A stretch of DNA of 64,000 bases from Vibrio sp. RE88 (GTDB lineage Bacteria > Pseudomonadota > Gammaproteobacteria > Enterobacterales > Vibrionaceae): contig NZ_VTYQ01000006.1 of assembly GCF_013113835.1 (NCBI RefSeq), forward strand, positions 1 through 64,000, read 5' to 3'. Numbering within the stretch: the stretch's first letter is position 1; every line of letters begins with the position of its first letter. Both the position numbers and the translations under genes were made by a program. Of this stretch, positions 1 to 7,634 are shown piece by piece. The notes under the pieces are model-generated. The model searched no databases and was not told where the DNA came from. It worked only from the letters and a program-made list of their open reading frames with translations.

Positions 1-485
1 GAATTGTATTTATGACTAGATTAAGACCTATTCGTTATTTTGATAATCGTAATACAAAACTTCCAAAAATATCTTAAGTTATTGAAAAATAACTAATTGT
101 ATTTGTGTTAATGTGAAAATCACACTTTTCAACTCGCTTTTTTAAACTCTTTATTTAAATAACAAAAATCGCATTTAGATCATTAACAGTACAATATCTG
201 TATCATTTATGAGCAATTGGGAGGAGGTTTCACAATGCTTTTATGCTGAATGGAGATCACATTTTGTGTTGGTTGGTGGACATAAGAATTCAGTGAATCC
301 ATCTAAAAAATCTCTTTTCGGAAATCTATTTATCATGTTACTAAATAAAACACGGGGATTGATTTGGAATATAGCTTGGTTCCAAGAGGTATTTATTCTC
401 GTTCAAGGATGACAACAAAATATCATGGAAAGTTAACTGACGTTTGAATTGTTATTAAGTAATAACTCTTTACGAGGATCTTTGT
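1..485. other. AT-rich upstream region of vvhB
   Basis: This 485-base stretch has no convincing gene. A 67-codon open frame at 209-412 lacks any recognisable family signature. The region is strongly AT-rich and presumably carries the vvhBA promoter. A 13-base inverted repeat, TGTGA-AAA-TCACA, lies at 112-124. It resembles a CRP half-site pair, but the spacer is 3 rather than 6. A GAGG ribosome-binding site at about 474-477 precedes the vvhB start. Confidence 0.5.
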
Positions 486-992
486 ATGCACAATAACAAA
501 ACTAAAGTGTTAGGGACACTTACCCTACTCTCTTCTTTGTTTGCTGCACATGCATTTGCTGATATTCAGATACTTGGAAGTGAAAGTGAAGTTTCACAAT
601 CAATCACTGAGCACTATCAGCAATCAACTCAGTTTTACAACGGAAATTTGGCTAAAACCGATGCACTCTACATCAATGTGGGAACCGCATCAGATGATGA
701 TATTGCGTTGGCAAAATCACATGTTGTTAAAGGTGATACGGTCGTCATCGACCTGAGACAAGTCTCAGGTGAAGATGCCAAGATTGACCTTAGCCAATCG
801 TTAACTGGGCTTGGCAGTGATGCACCTGTTGTGGTTACTGGCATGTATCAAGGCGATAACATCATCAACTCTATTGTTGCGGACGTCCGCGATGAGAATG
901 GTGACCCAGTGAATAACCCAGCGGCTGAGTTAGATAGTATTAACCAGTCTTTGGTTCATGCTCTTGATCGTCTTGGCTTTGGAGGTGAGTAA
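486..992 (+). CDS. vvhB: VvhB-like hemolysin partner protein
   Basis: This is a 168-residue exported protein with a clear signal peptide (about residues 1-25, ending AHAFA). It lies directly upstream of the hemolysin gene; its TAA stop is one base before the vvhA ATG. In V. vulnificus the hemolysin is encoded as vvhBA, and VvhB is a small partner thought to help production or folding of the toxin. No catalytic motif is visible. The start is supported by a GAGG box about 8 bases upstream. The assignment rests mainly on position, size and export signal, with the strong match of the downstream toxin. Confidence 0.75.
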   Translation: MHNNKTKVLGTLTLLSSLFAAHAFADIQILGSESEVSQSITEHYQQSTQFYNGNLAKTDALYINVGTASDDDIALAKSHVVKGDTVVIDLRQVSGEDAKIDLSQSLTGLGSDAPVVVTGMYQGDNIINSIVADVRDENGDPVNNPAAELDSINQSLVHALDRLGFGGE

Positions 993-993
993 T

Positions 994-2409
994 ATGAAAA
1001 CTTCTACAATTTTCACTCTTTCTTTACTTGCTGCTTCTGTCAATGCGTTCGCGGACGACTACGTCCCTGTTGTTGAAAAGGTCTACTACATCACCAGCTC
1101 AAAGCTGACGTGTAATCTTTATACGAGTAAAGATTTCGATACGAAGCGAGATTGGTGTAACGCAGGCGCGTCGGTTGATATTCGCGTCAACGTATCACAG
1201 ATGCGCTCGGTTCAGTCTTCTACTTCGCAAGGCTTCACACCAGACGCTAAGATCGTACGTTTTACTGTTGAGGCGGATAAAGCTGGAACAGGCTTCCATC
1301 TCGTTGATGATCTGCAACAAGATCACAGCTGGTTCCAAAGCTGGGCGAATCGTCGCACGTACATTGGCCCATTTGCGAGCAGCTATGAGTTATGGGTTAA
1401 ACCAGTGTCTGGTTACGTACCTAAGAAAGTCAGCGATTTCCCTCATAACGAAAACAAAGACTACCAACATCGTGACACCCACGGCTATTCGATCGGTATT
1501 AACGGCTCAGCCGGTGCGGAAGTTGGCAAAGATGGCCCTAAAGTCAGTGCAGAAGTGAGCGGTTCATTCAGCTATAAGAATGAAAAAACACTGGTATTTG
1601 ATACCAAAGACTACCGCGTAAACAACCGTTCTTCATTAAGCGATTTTGAAATTGCTTTTGAGCGTGAGTTTGATGAGTGTCAAGAGCTACGCCGTGAAGA
1701 ACTTGGCTGCTACTTTACATCAGCGCACTGGGGAAGCGGATGGGTATTCGATAAATCGAAATTCAACCCAATCTCTTACGCTAACTTTAAGCCTAACTAT
1801 GACGTCATATACGAAGCTCCTGTCTCTCAGACCGGAACTACGGATTTTGAGATTGGCGCGAAGTTCATTGCTAAAGCACGCTATGGTGATGTTATCCCAT
1901 CAGCACTGTTCTCTGTGTACGGCCCCGGTGGTTGGGCAACGACAGGATGGTCAATTCCACGTACAGTTCGTATAGACTGGAGTCACCCACTGTTTGAAGC
2001 TGAAGCACATGTGACCTTGCAGTCGCTAAGCAACAACGACCTGTGCCTAGACGTTTATGGTACCAATGGCGACAAAGAAGCCGAGGGTGGCCAAGTGGAT
2101 GGCTGGAGCTGTCACGGAAGTTGGAACCAGACTTGGGGTCTAGATAGCGATGAACGCTACCGTAGCCGTGTTGCACCAGATCGTTGTCTGACGGTTTCTG
2201 ATGATAAGAACCTAACCGTTGAGTCATGTAGCTCTAACCTTGCTCAAAAATGGTTCTGGGAAGACGACAAGCTGATCAGTCGCTACGTCGATGGCACCAA
2301 CAAGCGTTATGTGCTTAACATTCTGGATGGTCGTAACGTTGGCGTGACACCTGAAGATGAAGCGACACACGCGAGATGGAAACCAACGCTACAGCAAATC
2401 AAACTTTAA
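994..2409 (+). CDS. vvhA: Pore-forming hemolysin, VVH/leukocidin family with β-trefoil lectin tail
   Basis: This secreted β-barrel pore-forming cytolysin is 471 residues, the same length as V. vulnificus hemolysin VVH. Residues 1-20 form a signal peptide. The central part carries leukocidin-fold motifs such as WFQSWANRRTYIGPFASSY and the rim-like GCYFTSAHWGSGWVFDKSKF. Residues from about 345 form a β-trefoil lectin domain with NQTW and AQKW repeat turns, which in this family binds glycans on the host cell. The ATG at 994 is chosen over an in-frame upstream start at 958 because GGAGGTGAG ends 4 bases before it and a signal peptide follows at once. It is co-transcribed with vvhB and closed by the terminator at 2424. 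Confidence 0.95.
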   Translation: MKTSTIFTLSLLAASVNAFADDYVPVVEKVYYITSSKLTCNLYTSKDFDTKRDWCNAGASVDIRVNVSQMRSVQSSTSQGFTPDAKIVRFTVEADKAGTGFHLVDDLQQDHSWFQSWANRRTYIGPFASSYELWVKPVSGYVPKKVSDFPHNENKDYQHRDTHGYSIGINGSAGAEVGKDGPKVSAEVSGSFSYKNEKTLVFDTKDYRVNNRSSLSDFEIAFEREFDECQELRREELGCYFTSAHWGSGWVFDKSKFNPISYANFKPNYDVIYEAPVSQTGTTDFEIGAKFIAKARYGDVIPSALFSVYGPGGWATTGWSIPRTVRIDWSHPLFEAEAHVTLQSLSNNDLCLDVYGTNGDKEAEGGQVDGWSCHGSWNQTWGLDSDERYRSRVAPDRCLTVSDDKNLTVESCSSNLAQKWFWEDDKLISRYVDGTNKRYVLNILDGRNVGVTPEDEATHARWKPTLQQIKL

Positions 2410-2423
2410 GCTTGTAATGAAGC

Positions 2424-2454
2424 AAAAACGGAAGGCATTGCCTTCCGTTTTTTT
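2424..2454 (+). terminator. Rho-independent terminator after vvhA
   Basis: The stem CGGAAGGC/GCCTTCCG, extended by A-T pairs, has a 3-base loop and is followed by a run of seven T residues. It lies 15 bases after the vvhA stop. The core AAAACGGAAGG/CCTTCCGTTTT is shared with the terminator at 4471-4497. Confidence 0.92.
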
Positions 2455-2560
2455 GTTGTAAGTACCGCATAAGAAATTGCAGTAATGCCGAGTTTTTAAT
2501 GGTTTAGGTCAGACCAGCTTTAATAAGAGTCATATGAGTTTAGATATTGAGTTTGTTGGG

Positions 2561-2574
2561 CACGTTATAACGTG
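2561..2574. promoter_or_regulatory. 14-base perfect palindrome upstream of the effector chaperone
   Basis: CACGTTATAACGTG is a perfect palindrome, 32 bases before the start codon of the chaperone-effector pair. The position suits an operator or promoter overlap. It differs from the TCAGGT-N4-ACCTGA element of the apparatus operons, so the binding protein is unknown. Confidence 0.4.
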
Positions 2575-2606
2575 AATGTGTCATATTTCAACACGAGAGT
2601 AGCCCT

Positions 2607-3056
2607 ATGCCTCCTCCAATTCACTCGATGAACTCACAACCGGTTCTAAATCAGGAACTGGATACATTGATCAGTCACTTTTTGGTGAATATAGGATTGT
2701 CACCGGAAACACTGCGTGATCTGCACGCTGAAAATACATTGGCGATTCAGATTCAGGGATTGCCTGATGTCATGTTATCGAGGATGAATAGCGGCCTATG
2801 GTTTTGGAGCCAGTTACCAGATCTGACCGACTCAAAACTGATGGATTACGCTGCTTCCGTACTCTCTCTAATCATACCTCCGCTAGAAGGCGTCGAAGGT
2901 GGTCAAGTCACTTTGGGTTTAGGCGACAACGGATATGAACTCAAAGCTTTGGTCAGTTCACAAATGCTAGCTGAAGAAAATGGTTTAGAGACGGTTTTCC
3001 GAGGATTTACTAACAAGCTAGCGTTACTCCAACATGAACTTCAATTGGGAGGCTAA
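2607..3056 (+). CDS. Probable class I T3SS effector chaperone (CesT/Tir-chaperone type)
   Basis: This 149-residue acidic cytoplasmic protein has the size and composition of dimeric class I T3SS chaperones. It has an N-terminal helix (LDTLISHFLVNIGLS), alternating β-strands, and a helical tail. It ends only 3 bases before the GT44-like effector start. This one-chaperone-one-effector pairing is typical. It presumably binds the N-terminal region of that effector, keeps it secretion-competent and delivers it to the SctN ATPase. Sequence identity to a named chaperone is not obvious, so the call rests on fold-like features and position. Confidence 0.7.
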   Translation: MPPPIHSMNSQPVLNQELDTLISHFLVNIGLSPETLRDLHAENTLAIQIQGLPDVMLSRMNSGLWFWSQLPDLTDSKLMDYAASVLSLIIPPLEGVEGGQVTLGLGDNGYELKALVSSQMLAEENGLETVFRGFTNKLALLQHELQLGG

Positions 3057-3059
3057 GTT

Positions 3060-4415
3060 ATGCCCGAAATTCAAGCTAATCATAGTATTGCCACCTCCTC
3101 TACTGCTTCTACCAGTCAATCATCAGGCGTACAATACGGTGAAGTAACAGGAGTAACCACAAGCAACTTGAGTATGTCTTCCTCTCAACCTTCGCAAGGT
3201 GCTTCACCTGTAACTGAGAGTATTCCTCAGGTGCTAGGGAGCAAACCGCTACAAGCCAGTCAGAGTAAAGAGATCGATCCAATCATCGGTCGCAGCGCTC
3301 ATCATAAAGCGAAGTTTCAACAACATAAACACGAGCAGGCAAATGTACAGAATTACGAGCCGAAAGCAGGTCAAAACAACTTTAATGTTGTTGGGGATAT
3401 GGATGCGAAAATAGATCTCACTTCCCAAAGAGATCATCGACGCCAACCTTTACTAGACATACTTTCTACAGTAGCGGGGGTAGAGATTGGTACGAATAAG
3501 AGCAAACCTATTCCACAAACCATTCATCGTTTTTGGTCAGGTGGCGCGATGAGCCAGGAAGCGATGCATGTCCTGCTCGAGTCTGCAGACAAATCTAAGG
3601 GGAGCCAGTTTAAGCACAGCATGTGGTACTCTTCTTCATTAGAAGCTGAACTCATGAAACGTGACGTGCTCCTAGAGGAAGAAATCGACAAACGAGATAC
3701 GCAAAGGACCATACTGCGTGCGAATGGGTATGAGGTTTGTGATATCGATACGATGTTTAAGCCAGACCCAACACAAAGCACGTTCGATCGTTTAAGAAAG
3801 AAACCGCTTCCTAAACCGGAGCCGGGTGTGCTGTCTAAATCTGAACTGAATAATATGGTTAGAAAAGCATGTGACCATTTACAAAAAGGTGGTAGTGATA
3901 AGTGGGACGGCATCAAGCATTTTTCGGACATCTCCCGCTTGATTTACTTAAAGGAAAAAGGCGGCCATCATTTTGATGTGGACTTTGGCTTAGGAAATAT
4001 GAACTTCGAGCAAAGTTACTATCACAATGATGAAAATGGCACCGTTCCGTTAATGGGAGCAACCACATCTGTAAGTAGAGACAGAATCAACGAGCACCTG
4101 CAAGTGGTTCATCCTAGTAAGCCGCAGGATCTTTCCGATCAAAGCTACCGTGATTCTGTTGTGCAGGTAGCAGAACAGGCGATGATGATGTCAGGTATGT
4201 TAAACGGGATTATTGCAACAAGTGCCCAGAACCCTAATGTTATTGAAGGGATAGAGCTGCTTCGTCCTGATATCGTAAACAAGAGTGGGGAGCTTCCATC
4301 GGGTATGATAGCGAACAAGAGTTTGATTGGAGACATACCTAACGGTTCTGCTTACACCATTCCTCCTTATCTCATTGACTTAGAACACATTACTGCGGAG
4401 TCTGACTCGCGATAA
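3060..4415 (+). CDS. Putative T3SS effector with GT44/TcdB-like glycosyltransferase domain
   Basis: This protein has 451 residues. Residues 1-140 are Ser/Thr/Gln-rich and low complexity, as in T3SS secretion and chaperone-binding segments. From residue 152 it carries the hallmarks of GT-A glycosyltransferases of the clostridial toxin type: IHRFWSGG (W159), SDISR (D290, R293) and FDVDFG with the DXD motif at D306-V307-D308. In TcdB the spacing from the SDxxR aspartate to the first DXD aspartate is also 16 residues (D270 to D286). These residues bind UDP-sugar and Mn2+, so it likely glycosylates a host protein after translocation. The target and sugar are unknown. A chaperone gene sits 3 bases upstream and a terminator follows. 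Confidence 0.8.
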   Translation: MPEIQANHSIATSSTASTSQSSGVQYGEVTGVTTSNLSMSSSQPSQGASPVTESIPQVLGSKPLQASQSKEIDPIIGRSAHHKAKFQQHKHEQANVQNYEPKAGQNNFNVVGDMDAKIDLTSQRDHRRQPLLDILSTVAGVEIGTNKSKPIPQTIHRFWSGGAMSQEAMHVLLESADKSKGSQFKHSMWYSSSLEAELMKRDVLLEEEIDKRDTQRTILRANGYEVCDIDTMFKPDPTQSTFDRLRKKPLPKPEPGVLSKSELNNMVRKACDHLQKGGSDKWDGIKHFSDISRLIYLKEKGGHHFDVDFGLGNMNFEQSYYHNDENGTVPLMGATTSVSRDRINEHLQVVHPSKPQDLSDQSYRDSVVQVAEQAMMMSGMLNGIIATSAQNPNVIEGIELLRPDIVNKSGELPSGMIANKSLIGDIPNGSAYTIPPYLIDLEHITAESDSR

Positions 4416-4470
4416 GCTAATAACTAGAAATAACTGAAACCTAGTTTTTAAAATTGTTTGAAATGAACCA

Positions 4471-4497
4471 AAAACGGAAGGTACTACCTTCCGTTTT
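4471..4497. terminator. Bidirectional terminator between two convergent effector genes
   Basis: AAAACGGAAGGT-ACT-ACCTTCCGTTTT is a long stem with a 3-base loop, with A and T runs on the two sides, so it can act in both directions. It lies between the GT44-like effector (ending 4415) and the SifA-domain effector (ending 4508). Confidence 0.88.
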
Positions 4498-4507
4498 CTT
4501 ATTTTAG

Positions 4508-5746
4508 TTAGCTCAGCAAAGTACCTGTTGTGGTCAACAGTGATTCATAATTCAATGAATGATACATTCCGGCGATATGGTCGACTTGTCGATAAATCTC
4601 TTGGTTGTTGAGGTCGTAGCCTGCCGTGATTGCAGCGTTAAAGAATTGCTCTCTTGCTATGTCTCCAGCGCGATGAAAATCTGATCGTACACCTCCACTT
4701 TCAGCCTTGTATTGAAAGTTTGGCTCAGCCTGATATTCGCAGTGAGTATTTTGGTAATTCTTCAACGATTCTAGTAAATGAACAATTAACCCAATATCAC
4801 GGTAGCGTTTTTCTCCGTCTTCATCGCGTCCCATATTCCACGCTTCGTCATTTCTGGGTGGTAGAGTCAGTGTTGGCAATAACCTCTCTACCTGAGTTGG
4901 TGGTAAAGGTTTTGACTTCAAACCTACCTCTTTTATTGATGTTCGGCTTAGTGACATAGGCTCAACGGGTTCTTGTTGGCTTGCAAAGTACTTGTTGACG
5001 GAGGTGTGAATTTGATTGAGTGAAGCTAACCCTCGTTGCACCCATTCTATTGGAGTACCATTCCCTGCCCCTTCTAACTGCTCTAGACGAGCGCGTTGAT
5101 CAGAGAAGTGATCCACACATTTCATTTGCACTGCTACCCAATTTTGAGCAAGTTGGCTGTCTCTAGACATCTGACTTTTTGCCTGTGGGCTGAGGAGTTC
5201 CGTCGCAAGTTGATATTGTGTGGAAGGCGTAACACCTTGGTACGTATCGTTCTCATCGTTAAATGATACGCGAGCCAATGCGCCCTGTAGCCCGTTGCGA
5301 CTGACGTTATCTTCAAGCAAATATTGGGAGTGATTCGTCAGCTCTCGCCCAAGGATACTATCCGCTTCTTTCGATACTTCACCATAACTCACGCGCGTTT
5401 TTGCCAACACATCCGTGATTTCAAACTCAAAACTGTATGTGCCATCATGGTTATCGATAACTTCTCCTTGAAAGCGATTGGTAAAGCCACTACCCGCCAA
5501 TTGATTCAGCTTGCAGAACGCTTCCATTTTCTTTGAGGCGGACTCAGAAGTTTCAATATCAACTTCATGTGTGATTTCATATAGATGTGCAAGCGCTTGA
5601 GCTTTATCTGTCCCACAAAACCAATCTTTGATTTTATCCCAAAGCCCCATGTAGGTAGCTTCTTCCTTTGTATTCGCTTGCTTTACATGTTCAATGCGAG
5701 CATCGCTAATGGTGCGGTCAAAAGTGCCGCTAATATTGAGTGACAT
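4508..5746 (-). CDS. Putative T3SS effector with SifA/STE-type N-terminal domain
   Basis: This protein has 412 residues. The N-terminal part resembles SPI-2 translocated effectors such as SifA. Residues 34-46 read GLWDKIKDWFCGT and match the WEK(I/M)xxFF translocation signature. A KLNQLAGSGFTNRFQ stretch near residue 95 parallels SifA's KELACASQRDRFQ. The C-terminal 250 residues are mostly helical and match nothing I recognise. The SifA WxxxE motif was not found, so it is not simply a SifA copy. It is transcribed alone, downstream of the ssaM-sctQ operon and convergent with the GT44-like effector. The effector call is firm on context, but its activity in host cells is unknown. Confidence 0.7.
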   Translation of the reverse strand: MSLNISGTFDRTISDARIEHVKQANTKEEATYMGLWDKIKDWFCGTDKAQALAHLYEITHEVDIETSESASKKMEAFCKLNQLAGSGFTNRFQGEVIDNHDGTYSFEFEITDVLAKTRVSYGEVSKEADSILGRELTNHSQYLLEDNVSRNGLQGALARVSFNDENDTYQGVTPSTQYQLATELLSPQAKSQMSRDSQLAQNWVAVQMKCVDHFSDQRARLEQLEGAGNGTPIEWVQRGLASLNQIHTSVNKYFASQQEPVEPMSLSRTSIKEVGLKSKPLPPTQVERLLPTLTLPPRNDEAWNMGRDEDGEKRYRDIGLIVHLLESLKNYQNTHCEYQAEPNFQYKAESGGVRSDFHRAGDIAREQFFNAAITAGYDLNNQEIYRQVDHIAGMYHSLNYESLLTTTGTLLS

Positions 5747-5918
5747 AAGAACCTCTCCTCTAGATTGACATACGGAGTCCTGAAACGGGTAACTAAAGGA
5801 GTACCTATGCTGTGGTAATTACTATGAAATGGCTTTCAAACGTTCAATATCAAAACAGGAAAAATAGACGAGAAATGTGGTTTGACCAGATGTGAGTCTT
5901 TGGCTTTGAGGCTTATTA

Positions 5919-5950
5919 TACAAAAAGCCGGTAAGTCAGACCAACCGGCT
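5919..5950 (-). terminator. Terminator of the ssaM-sctQ operon
   Basis: Read on the minus strand, the AGCCGGT/ACCGGCT stem is followed by TTTTTGTATAA. It lies 23 bases after the sctQ stop. Confidence 0.75.
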
Positions 5951-5972
5951 CAGCCCCAAAATTCCTTTAGAT

Positions 5973-6806
5973 TTAAGCGGCTTCTGTATGCGTATTGTTC
6001 GCGTAGAAAACCCCCCCATCATGACTGACTAAGAGTTCGCCTGAGGTAATGCAATGGTTGCCGGACACGAGTTTACAGGCAGTTTCACACGTCAGTGGTG
6101 CTTCGATAGTTTGCCCCTCAACCAATTGCAGCAACGTAGGTAAATCAACCTCGAGTGAGGCTAGCTGGACATAGCTAACCGCTTCAGAAAATGAGTATGG
6201 AGCGAATACCTGCTCCACAGACCATGTTTGTTCTCCCTCGAACTGAACGATTGCCAGCGGTTTATCCCACCACAAGATCGCTTTACCTTCATCAGGGTCT
6301 ACACCTTCTTTTAACCACACTCCATTGCCCTGTGAGATTGAATTGATGTCCGTTGTGTAGCCTGCGACCAAAGGCACACTGACTTTGATACTTTCCCCTG
6401 AGCAACGCGTCCAATGCGTAGTCAGACGCTTTAGCCATGTGGCGCTAAACCCAACCAACACGAACTGATAACCCTGACACTGAACGACCGGATAGATGCC
6501 ATCAAGCAGGCAGCACTCTGCACCTTGCGTGCTGATATCTCTGACAAACGGAATGCTCACTGCGGAAAACATGGCAGCGACAAGTGTTGGGAAAAGATCT
6601 TCAGGGATCATGCTTAACGATTCGATAGCGGTTATCTCAGTAACACCCTGATTCCAATCGGAATGGCTGCACCATATGCCGCTCTTTGAATCACTTCGAT
6701 ATGACCAAAACTGACCTTCCCCCGCAACTTTCTGTAACGACAGCTGACACTGCTGGTTTTCTAAACCAGTGCCAATCACCTTGCTCATTTCAATTAGATC
6801 AGTCAT
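5973..6806 (-). CDS. sctQ: T3SS cytoplasmic sorting-platform (C-ring) protein SctQ
   Basis: SctQ forms the cytoplasmic pods that recruit chaperone-cargo complexes to the ATPase. The protein is 277 residues, somewhat shorter than SsaQ (322). The C-terminal 70 residues form a SPOA (surface presentation of antigens) domain with a recognisable LEVDLPTLLQLVEGQTIEA strand-turn pattern and a GELLVSHDGGVF end. It is the last gene of the operon and overlaps sctP by 8 bases. In SPI-2 the sctR-S-T-U genes follow directly; here the operon stops with a terminator. Confidence 0.9.
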   Translation of the reverse strand: MTDLIEMSKVIGTGLENQQCQLSLQKVAGEGQFWSYRSDSKSGIWCSHSDWNQGVTEITAIESLSMIPEDLFPTLVAAMFSAVSIPFVRDISTQGAECCLLDGIYPVVQCQGYQFVLVGFSATWLKRLTTHWTRCSGESIKVSVPLVAGYTTDINSISQGNGVWLKEGVDPDEGKAILWWDKPLAIVQFEGEQTWSVEQVFAPYSFSEAVSYVQLASLEVDLPTLLQLVEGQTIEAPLTCETACKLVSGNHCITSGELLVSHDGGVFYANNTHTEAA

Positions 6807-7245
6807 AGCGGTTTACCTCTATTGTCATTTTTAACGCGGATTCATTGAGACGGCTTTTTATTTTCGGCATGATGCGATTCAGTGCGTCTTGCTGTTTTTG
6901 GTTCTTGGGTTTCAGAGTTAACGCAACGCCTTGTGCGTCCCATTGAGCAAAGATCACTAAGCCTGACATCGGGCCATTGAGCAATTTAAACGAAAGGCTA
7001 TTTTCACCTCTGTGAAGCTCTGCATTTCCCCATTTGCTAACATGATTCACTGCGGATAATTCATTTAAAATGGAAGGTGGCACCCGCGCGGAAGTATCTG
7101 GTGTATCGGTTTGTGCTTCTACATCTTGCTGTGTATGGAATAGAGTCATAAATCGCTGTCTAAGCTCAGGATCGGCGTCATGACGACCAGCAACGCCTTC
7201 AACACGCCAAGCAGTACTATTCACGTGTTCAATTTTATTACTCAT
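6799..7245 (-). CDS. sctP: Probable T3SS needle-length/substrate switch protein SctP (SsaP-like)
   Basis: This 148-residue protein lies between sctO and sctQ, exactly where SPI-2 has ssaP (124 residues). SctP proteins are poorly conserved; they set needle length and switch secretion to later substrates. The C-terminal half (about 60-148) has a compact β-rich pattern (FKLLNGPMSGLVIFAQW, GVALTLKP) like the T3S4 domain of this family. It overlaps both neighbours by 8 bases. The call depends mainly on gene order. Confidence 0.78.
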   Translation of the reverse strand: MSNKIEHVNSTAWRVEGVAGRHDADPELRQRFMTLFHTQQDVEAQTDTPDTSARVPPSILNELSAVNHVSKWGNAELHRGENSLSFKLLNGPMSGLVIFAQWDAQGVALTLKPKNQKQQDALNRIMPKIKSRLNESALKMTIEVNRYD

Positions 7246-7630
7246 CCAGTACCTCTTTTAGCTTTTCCTGACCTCTTATCAGCTTTGTTTTCTGGCTCCA
7301 TAGTTCTGACTTTTCACGTTCCAACTGCTCGATTCGTTTATGCCAGTCCTCGACTGAATCAGCTTTAGAACGCTCTTCAATATACTGACTCCGCTTTTCT
7401 CCTAGGAGTTGGTTCAGTTGACTACGACCCATAACATCTTCAGTTTGCAGAGGTTTTGTTAACGCCTCCCGTGAAACAAGCCACTCTTGATACGAGCGTT
7501 GTTTTTCATGCTTGTATTTATCTTGCTGTTCATTGAGCTGATTCCATTGGGCTTGTAGCCGCTCTTCTTTACGTTTACGCACATGAAGCAGTTGTTCGAT
7601 AAGATCAATTTCCTGACTGGATAGTGCCAT
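7238..7630 (-). CDS. sctO: T3SS stalk protein SctO (SsaO-like)
   Basis: This protein of 130 residues is almost entirely charged coiled coil, rich in Lys, Glu and Gln, as expected for the two-helix SctO stalk that sits in the SctN hexamer and links it to the export gate protein SctV. Size (SsaO 125) and position between sctN and sctP agree. No other domain is present. Confidence 0.85.
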   Translation of the reverse strand: MALSSQEIDLIEQLLHVRKRKEERLQAQWNQLNEQQDKYKHEKQRSYQEWLVSREALTKPLQTEDVMGRSQLNQLLGEKRSQYIEERSKADSVEDWHKRIEQLEREKSELWSQKTKLIRGQEKLKEVLDE

Positions 7631-7634
7631 TCAC

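Noticed and set aside
112..124. TGTGAAAATCACA as a CRP site for vvhBA
   Set aside because: The half-sites are separated by 3 bases, not the 6 required for CRP, so it is recorded only as an inverted repeat.
209..412. 67-codon open frame upstream of vvhB
   Set aside because: It has no family signature and AT-rich composition typical of non-coding sequence, so it is not called as a gene despite a GGAGGAGG-like stretch nearby.
2503..2518. TTAGGTCAGACCAG as a fifth copy of the T3SS operator
   Set aside because: The spacer is 3 bases, the right half is degraded, and its distance to the start codon (about 95) does not fit the other four sites.
4508..5746. WxxxE GTPase-mimic effector (SifA/Map/EspM class)
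   Set aside because: All Trp residues were checked; none is followed by Glu at the fourth position in a suitable context, so only the N-terminal translocation domain similarity is claimed.
5796..5808. AAAGGAGTACCTAT upstream of the SifA-domain effector as a degenerate operator
   Set aside because: The distance to the start codon is right, but only one half-site (AGGT on the minus strand) matches; too weak to list.
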